Source: Neobacillus niacini (GTDB lineage Bacteria > Bacillota > Bacilli > Bacillales > Cytobacillaceae). From it: a stretch of DNA of 64,000 nt. The notes under the pieces are model-generated. The model did no database searches. It was not told where the DNA came from and worked only from the letters and a program-made list of their open reading frames with translations. This document shows, one piece after another, positions 8,650-16,944 of this stretch. Each line of letters starts with the position of its first letter. Positions within the stretch are counted from its first letter, which is position 1. Where the stretch lies: contig NZ_BAWM01000083.1 of the NCBI RefSeq assembly GCF_000759675.1, forward strand, positions 46,748-110,747. The letters are read 5' to 3'. The translations under genes and the position numbers were made by a program.

Positions 8650-8667
8650 GTGTTCTGTAAACAACAC
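8650..8667. promoter_or_regulatory. candidate TetR operator, regulator side
   Basis: TGTT (8651-8654) and AACA (8660-8663) are arranged as an imperfect inverted repeat inside GTGTTCTGTAAACAACAC. Half sites resemble the better palindrome at 8724-8745. Confidence 0.4.
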
Positions 8668-8723
8668 ATCTGCCATTTTTGATTATTGAACATAATGGGA
8701 TACAATTATAAAATTTGAAATGT

Positions 8724-8745
8724 AATAAACAACGGGTTGTTCATT
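8724..8745. promoter_or_regulatory. candidate TetR operator, exporter side
   Basis: AACAAC (8728-8733), two bases, GTTGTT (8736-8741): a perfect 6-bp palindrome extended by AATA and CATT. It sits 30-50 bases before the TTG start of the membrane protein, where it would cover the promoter. Confidence 0.6.
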
Positions 8746-8775
8746 ATTATAACAAAAAATCAGGGAGGATAAAAA

Positions 8776-9969
8776 TTGTTCAAAAATAAACTGTTATTAG
8801 TTTCACCCATTATCGCATTGGCAGTTATTTTTATTTTTTCACTAACATTATTTCCATCGGTTCAAGCTCAACCAAAAAATTTGCCCATTGCAATTGTAAA
8901 TGAGGATTTAGGGGTGGATATTCCTAATCAACCAAAGATGAATATGGGTCAGACAATCGTTGAGATGATACAAAAAAATTCAAAAACAACAACAGATAAA
9001 GATCCTGCTGTGAAATGGATTGAAGTAAAAACCGCAGATAAGGTTCAAAAAGGGATGGATAATCAAGAATATTACGCAGCATTGGTGATTCCAAAAGATT
9101 TTAGTGCGAAGCAAGCATCATTACGGACACCAACCCCTTCTTCACCAGAAATACAAATCTATATCAATCAGGGAATGAATTCAGCGGCATCAGCCATGGC
9201 AGGACAAATGCTAAATGGAATCGTTGATAACATGAACACGAACGTTCGCACACAACTACTTGATGGTCTTGAAAAGCAAGGAGCAGCATTAACACCAAAG
9301 CAAGCTGCAAGTCTAGCAACTCCAATTGCAAAAAAAGTGACAAATGTGAATGAGATTGGTACGAATAGTGCAAACGGAAATGCTCCTGTTTCTTTATTCC
9401 AGCCACTATGGATGGCAAGCTTAGCGAGTGCAGCTATTATCTTCTTCGCTGTTAGCAAAGTATCAATTACTAATCAAAAAGAGAAATTTTCCGCAAAATT
9501 GGTACAAATATTTATGGGGGCTATTGTCGCTCTTGTCGTTGGATTCGGGTTGACTTGGCTGGCAGATGGGATGGTAGGACTTCATATTCCGCATTTTACA
9601 GATACAGCAATATTTTTATCAATTACTTCCTTTAGCTTTTTCCTAATGATATTAGCTGTACTTTCATTATTAGGACTTAAAGGTATGCCTATTTTTGTCT
9701 TAATGCTTTTCTTTGGTGCACCATTGCTTGCAATGGCTCCAGAAATGATGTCTTCATTTTATCACGATTGGGTTTATTCTTGGTTGCCAATGCGGTTTAT
9801 GGTACAAGGTCTACGAGAGTTGTTCTTCTTCGGTAAAGGATTAACCTGGAACACTCCTGTTTCTGTACTTGTTTGGATTGGAGCGGTAAGCATGGTGATC
9901 ATACTGGCTTCTGTATTAAAACAGAATTCAATAAAAGAGAAAACACGAACCGAAAAAGTAGAGGCATAA
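8776..9969 (+). CDS. ABC-2-type/YhgE-like membrane transport protein
   Basis: 397 residues. One N-terminal membrane segment (about 5-28), a long extracytoplasmic region with the YhgE/Pip signature (PIAIVNEDLGV..., YYAALVIPKDFS), then five C-terminal membrane segments (from about residue 210). This is the topology of the ABC-2 permease/YhgE group without its own ATPase. The start is TTG at 8776 with GGGAGG 7 bases before. It is regulated by the divergent TetR protein. By analogy with TetR-linked relatives it may export lipids or toxic amphiphiles, but the substrate is unknown. A strong terminator follows directly. Confidence 0.75.
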   Translation: MFKNKLLLVSPIIALAVIFIFSLTLFPSVQAQPKNLPIAIVNEDLGVDIPNQPKMNMGQTIVEMIQKNSKTTTDKDPAVKWIEVKTADKVQKGMDNQEYYAALVIPKDFSAKQASLRTPTPSSPEIQIYINQGMNSAASAMAGQMLNGIVDNMNTNVRTQLLDGLEKQGAALTPKQAASLATPIAKKVTNVNEIGTNSANGNAPVSLFQPLWMASLASAAIIFFAVSKVSITNQKEKFSAKLVQIFMGAIVALVVGFGLTWLADGMVGLHIPHFTDTAIFLSITSFSFFLMILAVLSLLGLKGMPIFVLMLFFGAPLLAMAPEMMSSFYHDWVYSWLPMRFMVQGLRELFFFGKGLTWNTPVSVLVWIGAVSMVIILASVLKQNSIKEKTRTEKVEA

Positions 9970-9973
9970 CAAT

Positions 9974-10011
9974 AAACAAGCCGTTTCCTTTTGGGAAAAC
10001 GGCTTGTTTTA
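9974..10011 (+). terminator. intrinsic terminator
   Basis: AACAAGCCGTTT pairs with AAACGGCTTGTT, followed by TTTAG; it immediately follows the stop of the membrane protein gene. Confidence 0.85.
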
Positions 10012-10130
10012 GTACAAGTTTGTGAATAAACGTACTTAAATTAAAGGGAGCAATAGTTGAAGAATCAGGGATTGCTGCGGTGATCCTTTTTGTTATTGAA
10101 ATAACGGGAGTTTAATTGAAGAAGGATTTT
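10012..10130 (+). repeat. dispersed intergenic repeat
   Basis: Begins AAGTTTGTGAATAAACGTAC and has TTAAAGGGAGCAATAG. The stretch at 15331-15370 (AAGTTTGTGAACAAATGTAC, AGGGTGC) is clearly homologous. Contains GGGATTGCTGCGGTGATCC and T tracts. No coding frame. Confidence 0.6.
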
Positions 10131-10187
10131 TGCAAATGCAAAGTGAAATATTAGAAAAGAAGTGCAAGTTTTAGGGGGAGCAATAAA

Positions 10188-10334
10188 ATGAAAAATCTTA
10201 TAGATTCATTTTTAGAAGATGAGATTTCTGACCAAGAATACTATGATGGGATTTATGAATTTATCGTTTCTTTTAACATTAGATGCGGCGAATACGAAGG
10301 CAACCGCTTTATTATTAAGGCTCTTTTCGCATAG
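10188..10334 (+). CDS. 48-residue ORF, probably a truncated gene
   Basis: GGGGGAG lies 9 bases before an ATG that opens MKNLIDSFLEDEISDQEYYD and continues EFIVSFNIRCGEYEGNRFIIKALFA before a stop. The good ribosome site and acidic, soluble-protein-like sequence suggest real coding ancestry, but the frame stops exactly where the structured repeat of 10336-10512 begins, so the gene was probably cut by that insertion. Family not recognised. Confidence 0.4.
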   Translation: MKNLIDSFLEDEISDQEYYDGIYEFIVSFNIRCGEYEGNRFIIKALFA

Positions 10335-10335
10335 A

Positions 10336-10512
10336 TTGTTGTTTTTAGGATATAAAGTTTGTACGTTGATTTCCGCTCCAGGCACTTGCTTCAGCGGGGA
10401 GGGATGAAGCTCCTCGGCGTTACCGCCTGTGGGGTCTCCAACTTCCGTTTTTTTCCTGCAGGAGTCAAGTGCCCTCCGCTACAATCAACCTTTACTATCC
10501 TAAAGATTTTCT
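10336..10512. repeat. MITE-like structured repeat with inverted ends
   Basis: The ends are long inverted repeats: TTTAGGATA...GTTGATT...GGCACTTG on the left (10348-10391) against CAAGTGCC...AATCAAC...TATCCTAAAG on the right. The inside is GC-rich (GGGGAGGGATGAAGCTCCTC, GCCTGTGGGG) and unlike the AT-rich flanks. I recall near-identical CGTTGATTTCCGCTCCAGGC elements scattered through Bacillaceae genomes. No transposase is encoded, so it would move in trans or act as a structured RNA/DNA element. Confidence 0.65.
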
Positions 10513-10617
10513 AGACAATTATTTTTATATGAATTAAATTTAAGAAAATAATTCGTTTGCTCCCGAAAATGAACGAGGAAAGTGTCACGATTCGGGGATT
10601 TATGTCTCTTCGTTTAC

Positions 10618-11259
10618 TTAATTGGATAGTAATTTTGCTCTTAATCTTGACATTTCCTTATCCATTAAGGAAGAAGCTTTAGCAAGCTCTATGAGCTGCT
10701 TTTTAGCATCCTCAGGTATAGTCTCACCTTGATATTTATAGTTTAGTTTATGTTCCGTGGATGCCCAAAAATCCATAGCGGATGTACGAACTTGTATTTC
10801 TGCAGGAACCCATAATATTTCGTTGGACAGGATGACTTGAGTTTCTACAATCAGGTGCAGACTTTTATATCCACTCATTTTTGAGTCCTGAATATAATCC
10901 TTAACGCGTATCATTCGAATGTCTTCACGTTGCTCAATATGCTCCTTCAGCATATACACATCTTCAATAAAACTTGTAACAATTCTAACACCCGCAATAT
11001 CTCTTATTTCATTCCTTACCGCTTCTTGTGTTAGTTGAATTTCTTTTTTTTGAATTTTCTCCACCAAAGATTTTATTGTTTTCATACGTGTTTTCATATG
11101 TTCAATAAGGGAATAGCCATGTTGTGTTTTCCACTCTAAGTCAATAATCTTGAAATCACTTTCTAATTCGTGTAATGCCATTTGGTAGAGCAGAAAGAAT
11201 CCCCTCCAATTGTCTATTACTTTTTGAATAACCTCGATCTTAATCTTTTCTTTCAGCAT
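10618..11259 (-). CDS. small alarmone (p)ppGpp synthetase, RelP/YwaC-like
   Basis: About 213 residues, only the RelA/SpoT synthetase domain: no HD hydrolase, TGS or ACT regions. Motifs seen are GVRIVTSF, the RVKDYIQDSKMSGYKSLHLI substrate loop, and AEIQVRTSAMDFWASTEHKL with the catalytic Glu region. It transfers pyrophosphate from ATP to GDP or GTP, making the stringent-response alarmone in the cytosol. The MKTRMKTIKSLVEKI helix favours the RelP (YwaC) branch; the C-terminal part is also like RelQ (YjbM), so the subclass is uncertain. I chose ATG 11259 because GGAGGG is about 9 bases upstream; a GTG two codons earlier is too close to it. Monocistronic; RelP genes are often induced by cell-wall stress. 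Confidence 0.85.
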   Translation of the reverse strand: MLKEKIKIEVIQKVIDNWRGFFLLYQMALHELESDFKIIDLEWKTQHGYSLIEHMKTRMKTIKSLVEKIQKKEIQLTQEAVRNEIRDIAGVRIVTSFIEDVYMLKEHIEQREDIRMIRVKDYIQDSKMSGYKSLHLIVETQVILSNEILWVPAEIQVRTSAMDFWASTEHKLNYKYQGETIPEDAKKQLIELAKASSLMDKEMSRLRAKLLSN

Positions 11260-11409
11260 GTCCACAACCCTCCAGTTATTATTCTGTTATCATAACACAG
11301 TTGATTCGAAGTAAAAAAATATGTTCTGATAGGAAATTTTTTATTTTCTCTTGTTATTTAGATCCTACGTCTGATAATGAGTATGCCAAAAAACAGGGCT
11401 TTAAATTAA

Positions 11410-11592
11410 GGGATTCTTTCCAACTCATTCTTAAGAGGCTACGGAGTAGTAGTTGCAAATGCCTGGGCAGTGAAGGTACAGAAACAAGGACGAATTGCTC
11501 TCTATTGCACTTCGTGGGATAATTTCGCATCTCAATCAGTGGCAAGGAAGTTACAATTAGTTCATTATGTAACAGACGTTCATATGAGTTAA
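11410..11592 (+). pseudogene. GNAT acetyltransferase, C-terminal fragment
   Basis: The frame FLRGYGVVVANAWAVKVQ followed by GRIALYCTSWDNFASQSVARKL ending at 11592 matches the acetyl-CoA-binding end of GNAT acetyltransferases (RGYG..., then S-WDN-AS-VARKLGL). The upstream part of the gene is absent and the frame has a stop at 11407. A decayed remnant. Confidence 0.55.
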
Positions 11593-11625
11593 ATTAACAA
11601 TGGACTCTTACCTCAACTGACAAGG

Positions 11626-11660
11626 GCGTTGATCCAAGAAGGATTAACGCTTATTTTTGT
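11626..11660 (+). terminator. intrinsic terminator
   Basis: GCGTTGATCC (11626-11635) pairs with GGATTAACGC (11641-11650; one mismatch), followed by TTATTTTTG. Lies after the GNAT fragment. The next 250 bases before the response regulator contain no supported gene. Confidence 0.7.
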
Positions 11661-11914
11661 TGAAGTTATTTACTAACGAAGCAGGGAGATTATTTTATTT
11701 GAAAATTGGTTTTTCAGAAGATAATAAACTGACATTTGATGAACCTACTTTTTCCATATTCATATAGCAAACCCTTGTAGCAAACATTTACTTTTTTATT
11801 GAACAAACTAGGCAGTTTAGTTTAAGAAGGAATTATATACTAAATATAGAAATAAATTAAAGATAAATGAAATTATTTACCAACTTATAAATGGATGATC
11901 GGATGTGAAAAAGT

Positions 11915-12610
11915 ATGCAAAAAAGTATTCTCCTTGTTGAAGATGACATGGAAATTAGTCAATTAATTATGAATTCGCTCGTACAAGAGAATTTTAAAGT
12001 ATTTCCTGTATTTGATGGAGAAGAGGCATTGGCTCTTTTTGATGAAACAAACCCTGATTTACTTTTATTGGATTTAATGCTACCCAAAATGAGTGGCATG
12101 GAAGTATTAAAGCGAATAAGAGAAAAAAGCATGCTTCCTGTTTTAATTATTTCAGCAAAAGGAAGTGACCTAGAAAAAGCGTTGGGTCTCGGTTTTGGTG
12201 CTGATGATTATATAAGTAAGCCATTTTCCATGATTGAACTAACAGCCAGAGTCCATGCTGCTATTCGTAGGGCTACACAATACCTTCCTATCGAAAAAAC
12301 ATCTAATCCTAATTTTCTTTATTATAAAGACTTCACCCTTGACTTACATTCATTTACTGCACAGGTTAGAGGCAAGACTGTACAGCTTACATCTAAGGAA
12401 TTTTATATTTTAAAATTGTTTATGACTAATCAAAGCAGAGTGTTCACAAAGGAACAAATCTATCATTTCATTTGGGAAGATGATTATTATGGAAATGAAA
12501 ATGTAATAAACGTGCATATAAGAAGACTTCGTGAAAAAATTGAAGAGAATCCTTCCAATCCACAGTATATTAGAACCATTTGGGGGATTGGATATAAATT
12601 AGGTGAGTGA
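11915..12610 (+). CDS. OmpR-family response regulator
   Basis: 231 residues: receiver domain (1-115) with acidic pair EDD at the start, phosphorylation Asp in LLLLDLMLPKMSG, conserved K in GADDYISKPFS; winged-helix DNA-binding domain (about 130-231) with LTSKEFYILKLFM and VINVHIRRLREKIE. Partner of the kinase four bases downstream. The same-strand BcrAB-like ABC transporter is the likely target, as in bacitracin and lantibiotic sensing modules; direct repeats at 13602-13619 fit an OmpR-type site. Confidence 0.9.
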   Translation: MQKSILLVEDDMEISQLIMNSLVQENFKVFPVFDGEEALALFDETNPDLLLLDLMLPKMSGMEVLKRIREKSMLPVLIISAKGSDLEKALGLGFGADDYISKPFSMIELTARVHAAIRRATQYLPIEKTSNPNFLYYKDFTLDLHSFTAQVRGKTVQLTSKEFYILKLFMTNQSRVFTKEQIYHFIWEDDYYGNENVINVHIRRLREKIEENPSNPQYIRTIWGIGYKLGE

Positions 12611-12613
12611 AAC

Positions 12614-13549
12614 ATGTTACTCCTACTATATGTATTGATTTTCATTTTAACTATTTTAAATGTATTACAATATCGATCACGAAAGAAGATCAAGCAAACT
12701 TTACATGAGATGAGTGAAAAATTAGCTGATATTATGAAAAATGAGACATCTGAAAAAGTGTTAATTCAAACAAATCAACATGCCATCCAGCTTTTACTCA
12801 TTCAGATTAATCGTTTATTGGATTATAACCAAAAGGTCATTGCGGATTATGCTAGAACAAAAGATAGTTTAAGGAAAATGATATCAAATATGTCTCATGA
12901 TTTGAAAACACCACTGACTGTTATTTTAGGGTATGTGGAAAAATTGAAAATGGATGAACAGATAACCGAAGAAGAAAAAGGAATTGTTAGATTACGCCTG
13001 CATGAAAAAGTATTAAACCTTATCACCCTACTTAACCAGTTTTTTGACCTAGTAAAAATCGAATCAGAAGATTATTTGATCCCATTAAGTAAAATATGTC
13101 TCAATGAAATATGTAGGAAAAATGTGTTGGAATTTTATGATTTGCTGCATGCAAAAGGTCTCCAAGTAGAGATTAATATTCCAGATCAGCATTTATACAT
13201 TTTGGGGAATGAGGATGCGTTAAATCGGATATTTGACAATCTCATCTCGAATTCCATCCGTTATGGCAGTGATGGAGGAGTTTTTGGTCTAACACTTAGA
13301 GAAGGTGAAGGAACGATAACTGTAGAGATTTGGGATAAGGGAAAGGGGATTGCGGAGATCCATCAAGATCGAGTGTTTGAACGATTATATACATTAGATG
13401 ATGCTAGAAACCCACAATTTCAAGGAAGTGGTCTAGGTCTTAGTATTTCTAAACGCTTAATAGAATCCATGAAAGGATCCATTCATTTAAATAGTAAACC
13501 CTTTGAAAAAACAAGCTTTACTTGTATTTTTAAACAGATTACATATTAA
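12614..13549 (+). CDS. sensor histidine kinase
   Basis: 311 residues. One membrane segment at the N-terminus (residues 1-20), a predicted coiled linker (about 25-85), dimerisation H-box SNMSHDLKTPLTVILGY with His95, then HATPase motifs: N-box NRIFDNLISNSIRYG, DKGKGIAE and GSGLGLSISKRL. It lacks an extracellular sensor loop, like intramembrane-sensing kinases that work with peptide-antibiotic ABC transporters. Translationally linked to the response regulator (gap of 3 bases). Confidence 0.9.
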   Translation: MLLLLYVLIFILTILNVLQYRSRKKIKQTLHEMSEKLADIMKNETSEKVLIQTNQHAIQLLLIQINRLLDYNQKVIADYARTKDSLRKMISNMSHDLKTPLTVILGYVEKLKMDEQITEEEKGIVRLRLHEKVLNLITLLNQFFDLVKIESEDYLIPLSKICLNEICRKNVLEFYDLLHAKGLQVEINIPDQHLYILGNEDALNRIFDNLISNSIRYGSDGGVFGLTLREGEGTITVEIWDKGKGIAEIHQDRVFERLYTLDDARNPQFQGSGLGLSISKRLIESMKGSIHLNSKPFEKTSFTCIFKQITY

Positions 13550-13558
13550 AAACTCTTG

Positions 13559-13597
13559 AAAGAGGTGTTCTTGTTGTATGGGACAGCTCTTTTTTAA
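13559..13597 (+). terminator. probable terminator between kinase and ABC genes
   Basis: AAGAGGTGTTC pairs imperfectly with GGACAGCTCTT, followed by TTTTT. It suggests that the ABC genes have their own regulated promoter. Confidence 0.6.
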
Positions 13598-13601
13598 AAC
13601 T

Positions 13602-13619
13602 TAAGAATCTTGTAAGGAT
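13602..13619 (+). promoter_or_regulatory. candidate response-regulator binding site
   Basis: TAAGAAT (13602-13608) and TAAGGAT (13613-13619) form a direct repeat with 11-bp phase about 65 bases before the ABC ATPase start, as expected for a dimer of an OmpR-type regulator on one DNA face. No clear -35/-10 pair could be fixed. Confidence 0.4.
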
Positions 13620-13683
13620 TGAGAAAGAAAAAAGATATGATCTCTGCTTATGATAGGAGTATAAGAAATAAGGGGGCAGATTG

Positions 13684-14607
13684 ATGGAATATATTGTTCG
13701 TACAAATGGATTAACAAAAAAAGTAAAAAGTAAAGTGCTCGTATCTAATGTAAATCTTCAAATAAAAAAGGGTGAAATTTATGGTTTCCTTGGCCAAAAT
13801 GGAGCAGGAAAAACAACAATTATGAAGATGCTCACAGGATTAATTAGTCCTACTACAGGAGAAATTACTTTATTTAATCAGAAGCTGACAGAAATTTCAA
13901 AATCTAGTCTAAAACGTGTCGGAAGTATTATTGAATATCCAATCTTCTTCGAGCATTTAACCGCTATGGAGAATCTTCAGATACACTGTGAATATTTGGG
14001 GTATTATGATCAAAAGGCCATAATACAAGCTTTGGATATGGTTCATTTAACAGGGATTGAAGATAAGATTGTAAAGGACTTTTCGCTTGGCATGAAGCAA
14101 CGACTTGGGATAGTGCGTGCAATCATAACAAAGCCTGAACTGATTATTTTAGATGAACCTACAAATGGCCTTGATCCAATTGGTATAAAAGATATGAGAG
14201 ACTTAATTCGGATGTTAAATAGGGAATATGGGATTACTTTTCTTCTATCCAGTCATATCTTAGGGGAAATCGAACAGGTAGCCGACCGAATTGGTGTTAT
14301 AAAGGATGGGAAACTTGTGAATGAAGTGACGTTAGCCGATATTAGTAAACAACGAACGGAGTATATTGAAATTGTCACAAAAGATGTTCAAAAATCAGTA
14401 TATTTACTCGATTCTGAACTTAAAATCCCTAATGTAAAAATTATCCAAGATAATCGGATTCGGATATATGATCTTACTTTGCCACAAAGTGAAATATCAA
14501 AAACATTGATTCTACATGATATTGAGATTGAGGAAATTCAAAAACATATTAGTACTTTAGAAGACTATTTTTATCAACAAATTCATGGAGGTGACAAAGT
14601 TGGGTAA
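13684..14607 (+). CDS. ABC transporter ATPase, BcrA-like
   Basis: 308 residues. Walker A GFLGQNGAGKTT, signature FSLGMKQRLGI, Walker B ELIILDEPTNGLDP, H-loop SSHILGEIEQ, then a C-terminal extension of about 90 residues as in BcrA and lantibiotic self-protection ATPases. I use the ATG at 13684 (AGGGGGC upstream) rather than the adjacent TTG. It drives the permease that overlaps its 3' end, probably removing peptide antibiotics from the membrane. Confidence 0.85.
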   Translation: MEYIVRTNGLTKKVKSKVLVSNVNLQIKKGEIYGFLGQNGAGKTTIMKMLTGLISPTTGEITLFNQKLTEISKSSLKRVGSIIEYPIFFEHLTAMENLQIHCEYLGYYDQKAIIQALDMVHLTGIEDKIVKDFSLGMKQRLGIVRAIITKPELIILDEPTNGLDPIGIKDMRDLIRMLNREYGITFLLSSHILGEIEQVADRIGVIKDGKLVNEVTLADISKQRTEYIEIVTKDVQKSVYLLDSELKIPNVKIIQDNRIRIYDLTLPQSEISKTLILHDIEIEEIQKHISTLEDYFYQQIHGGDKVG

Positions 14608-15283
14608 ATTAATGATGCTGGAATGGAGAAAATTAAAACAAAAAATGATTATGGGCGAACTGATTATTTATTGGGGGATTCTAATGTTTTTGCCAATATT
14701 TTTTATTAAAATGGTCAGTACAGATTTTGGTGAAAGCTATTCCACGATCATCCAACTTATGATATCTATTCAGATGGGATTCGTTCTTTTTGGTGCCTCA
14801 CTTATTAATCAGGTTGTAATAGATGAATATAAAAATAAAACGATCTCTCTTGCATTCGGATATCCAATAAGCCGAAAAAAATTAGTAACGGCAAAAGTTC
14901 TTTTTATATCACTTTTTGTTTTCTGTTGTACGATAGTATCCTTTTTACTTGCCGGAATAACAACCTATTTACTAGATCATTTCTTTCAAATTATTGATGG
15001 GCAGCCAACTATTGCGGATCTAACAACGTATTTTAGTAAGATGATTGGTCATTCTTTCATGATTACACTGATTAGTTTAATCCCACTTTACTTCTTTGGT
15101 GTATGGAAAAGAGCAACGTTCCCGACAGTCCTTTGTGCACTATTTCTAATGCAATTTCAAAATTTCTCCTACCTTCTGAATATAGATATTAATCCTGATA
15201 TGGTGAATGTAGGGCTTTGTCTCCTTGGAGCAGCAAGCGTCTATCTTTCAATTAAAATGGTTGATAAAGTGGGGGATTTATAA
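14600..15283 (+). CDS. ABC-2 permease of the BcrA-like transporter
   Basis: About 227 residues with six membrane segments and the BcrB-like pattern: MLEWRKLKQ at the start, VVIDEYKNKTISLAFGYPISRKK after the second segment. The start is probably TTG 14600, because GGAGGTGA is 6 bases before it, inside the end of the ATPase gene (overlap 8 bp). An ATG at 14585 lies before that ribosome site. Forms the membrane part of the exporter. Confidence 0.8.
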   Translation: MGKLMMLEWRKLKQKMIMGELIIYWGILMFLPIFFIKMVSTDFGESYSTIIQLMISIQMGFVLFGASLINQVVIDEYKNKTISLAFGYPISRKKLVTAKVLFISLFVFCCTIVSFLLAGITTYLLDHFFQIIDGQPTIADLTTYFSKMIGHSFMITLISLIPLYFFGVWKRATFPTVLCALFLMQFQNFSYLLNIDINPDMVNVGLCLLGAASVYLSIKMVDKVGDL

Positions 15284-15330
15284 GGAGGGATAGCTGGTAA
15301 TGTTTGATAGAATTCTAATTACATTGTGAG

Positions 15331-15430
15331 AAGTTTGTGAACAAATGTACTTGAACCATAGGGTGCTTTCCTAAAAGAGATGGCTGCTAAAGACGGCCTT
15401 ATCTTATAGAACTAAAGGGAGTTCAATAAG
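15331..15430 (+). repeat. dispersed intergenic repeat
   Basis: Starts AAGTTTGTGAACAAATGTAC and continues AGGGTGCTTTC, homologous to 10015-10056; includes ATGGCTGC...ACGGCC and AACTAAAGGGAG blocks shared with 3138-3245. No coding frame. Confidence 0.55.
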
Positions 15431-15434
15431 AAGC

Positions 15435-15467
15435 AAAAAAGGATCTTCATTCGAAGAACCTTTTTTT
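15435..15467. terminator. bidirectional terminator
   Basis: AAAAAAGG-TCTTC pairs with GAAGA-CCTTTTTTT around ATTC. It serves the permease gene (plus) or the VOC gene (minus). Confidence 0.75.
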
Positions 15468-15502
15468 ATTGCCGTAACGGGGCTTGTATCTTGTAGCAAT
15501 TA

Positions 15503-15919
15503 CTAAAGATGAGTGTCATTGAGTTTTGAAATTTTTTTACCATCGCTATAGTCAAGGCAAGAAACTTCAATTAATAAACCATTAAATGCTGTGAAATAAA
15601 AACCATAACTATTACCCCTCATTGTATAAGGTTCCTTGTCTATTTGAATACCCCCAGCTACTAAACGATCATATGCTTGATCAACCTCACTTGAGGTTTC
15701 CACCAAAAAACCAATATGAAAAGCTTCAGGATATCTAATCTCCTTTTTCCCCTTAAATGCTTTTGGATCACTTAACACGAGAATAAATCCATTCTCATCA
15801 CTCATCACTACAAGGGCTTTTCCTTTTTGTTCCAAAAAATGAAAATCAAAAAATGTTTCAAAGAAATGTCTAGCTTCTGATAAATCATCAACACATAGAT
15901 TTAAATGATTCAACCTCAT
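15503..15919 (-). CDS. VOC-family (glyoxalase/bleomycin-resistance fold) protein
   Basis: 138 residues with two beta-alpha-beta-beta-beta units: RLNHLNLCVDDLSEARHFFE, then FHIGFLVETSSEVDQAYDRL and FYFTAFNGLLIEV. Candidate metal ligands are His5, His67 and the C-terminal Glu of LLIEV, as in vicinal-oxygen-chelate enzymes such as lactoylglutathione lyase-like and thiol-transfer resistance proteins. AAGGAGATGAG precedes the ATG. Substrate unknown; could be a dioxygenase-like enzyme or a drug-binding protein. Monocistronic. Confidence 0.75.
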   Translation of the reverse strand: MRLNHLNLCVDDLSEARHFFETFFDFHFLEQKGKALVVMSDENGFILVLSDPKAFKGKKEIRYPEAFHIGFLVETSSEVDQAYDRLVAGGIQIDKEPYTMRGNSYGFYFTAFNGLLIEVSCLDYSDGKKISKLNDTHL

Positions 15920-16099
15920 TCACTCATCTCCTTTTTAACAATGATTAATCAGAAATAATCGTATTGACCTATATCGGTAACACTTGTGTGTTTTTCTTTT
16001 AATGTGCAAATATTACTGATATGGGTTTCTTGTTCTTTATAGGTAGGTCAACCAAATTATATATATGCCACTTAACATCACAATTATTCTTTTCTTACC

Positions 16100-16326
16100 T
16101 TTTGATATTTAGGTTCAAAGGTTGTAGAAGAGTTTTTAAAACTGTACCAGCAAGTCAATTAGCTGTAAGTGTTCGGAATCCAGAAAAAGCAGAAGGATTA
16201 CGAGCTCGCGGACTAGAAGTTCGACACGGAGATTTTGATCAACCAGAAACATTAGATTCTGCTTTTTCAGGAATTAATCGACTTTTAATTATATCCACGG
16301 TTGGGGAACCGAATATCAGACACTAA
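16100..16326 (+). pseudogene. NmrA-type NAD(P)-binding reductase fragment
   Basis: The segment AVSVRNPEKAEGLRARGLEV, then RHGDFDQPETLDSAFSGINR and LLIIST, is the beginning of an NmrA/QorB-type atypical short-chain dehydrogenase. Just upstream, another frame reads SKVVEEFLKTV, the expected preceding helix, so there is a frameshift near 16130. The nucleotide-binding glycine motif is lost upstream and the frame stops after STVGEPNIRH. Decayed at both ends. Confidence 0.6.
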
Positions 16327-16415
16327 GAAATTAGTTTTGATATTCGATTTTTGATTCAAGAGAATTTAAGACCACAGGTATCATTTTAAAAAAGCTAGTT
16401 TATATAAAAAACGAT

Positions 16416-16466
16416 AAAACACTCTCGAACGTTGTTAAGTCAACGCTTGCGAGTGTTTTTTGTTTT
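16416..16466. terminator. terminator hairpin
   Basis: AACACTC...AACGTTG pairs with CAACG...GAGTGTT, followed by TTTTTGTTTTG. Lies between the NmrA fragment and the PadR operon. Confidence 0.65.
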
Positions 16467-16540
16467 GTGGGAAAGAGGTCTATTATTTACCACGAACAAA
16501 ACGAATCATTATTTTATATTTACACTAGATAAATCATGAA

Positions 16541-16600
16541 GTAATATTATGCTATACGATATATCGTGATACATAATATCACATAACATAATATCTCGAT
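16541..16600. promoter_or_regulatory. candidate PadR operator/promoter region
   Basis: ACGATATATCGT (16556-16567) is a perfect 12-bp palindrome; it is flanked by ATATTATG (16544-16551) and inverted CATAATAT copies (16572-16579 and 16587-16594). Symmetric ATAC/CGATAT sequences are usual PadR sites, and the block lies 30-80 bases before the padR-type start, suggesting autorepression. Confidence 0.5.
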
Positions 16601-16623
16601 GAACGAAAGAAGGGATGTAAGTA

Positions 16624-16944
16624 ATGGCATATAATGGGGGACCGATGACCGAAGCAATGTATTATGTACTACTAGCATTAATGCATCCTAACCATGGGTA
16701 TCAGCTTATGCATGCAATTACAGAAGTTTCGCATGGCAGATTAATAATGGGACCGGGGACACTTTACGGAGTCCTCTCACGGATGCAAAAAGACGGACTT
16801 ATTTCATTAGCAGAAGATGATGGCAGAAGGAAGACTTACCAAATTACCCCAGAAGGAGAACAAGCTCTACGTATTGAGTATGGTCGATTAAAAGCCATGA
16901 TACAAGACGGCAACATTTTAGAGGGAGGTAATGAGAATGAATAA
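16624..16944 (+). CDS. PadR-family transcriptional regulator
   Basis: 106 residues. PadR winged helix (MTEAMYYVLLALMHPNHGYQ, LIMGPGTLYGVLSRMQKDGL, RRKTYQITPEGEQAL). The short C-terminal helix places it in the small PadR-s2 group that usually represses a co-transcribed membrane protein gene. AAGGGATG precedes the ATG. It overlaps the DUF2812 gene, the commonest partner for this regulator type in Bacilli. Ligand unknown. Confidence 0.9.
   Translation: MAYNGGPMTEAMYYVLLALMHPNHGYQLMHAITEVSHGRLIMGPGTLYGVLSRMQKDGLISLAEDDGRRKTYQITPEGEQALRIEYGRLKAMIQDGNILEGGNENE

Noticed and set aside
10219..10407. 62-codon open frame crossing into the MITE-like repeat
   Set aside because: It is out of frame with the better-supported 48-codon frame and half of it consists of repeat sequence.
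11301..11522. 73-codon frame before the response regulator
   Set aside because: Another frame of the same stretch encodes the GNAT C-terminus; this one has no ribosome site and random composition.
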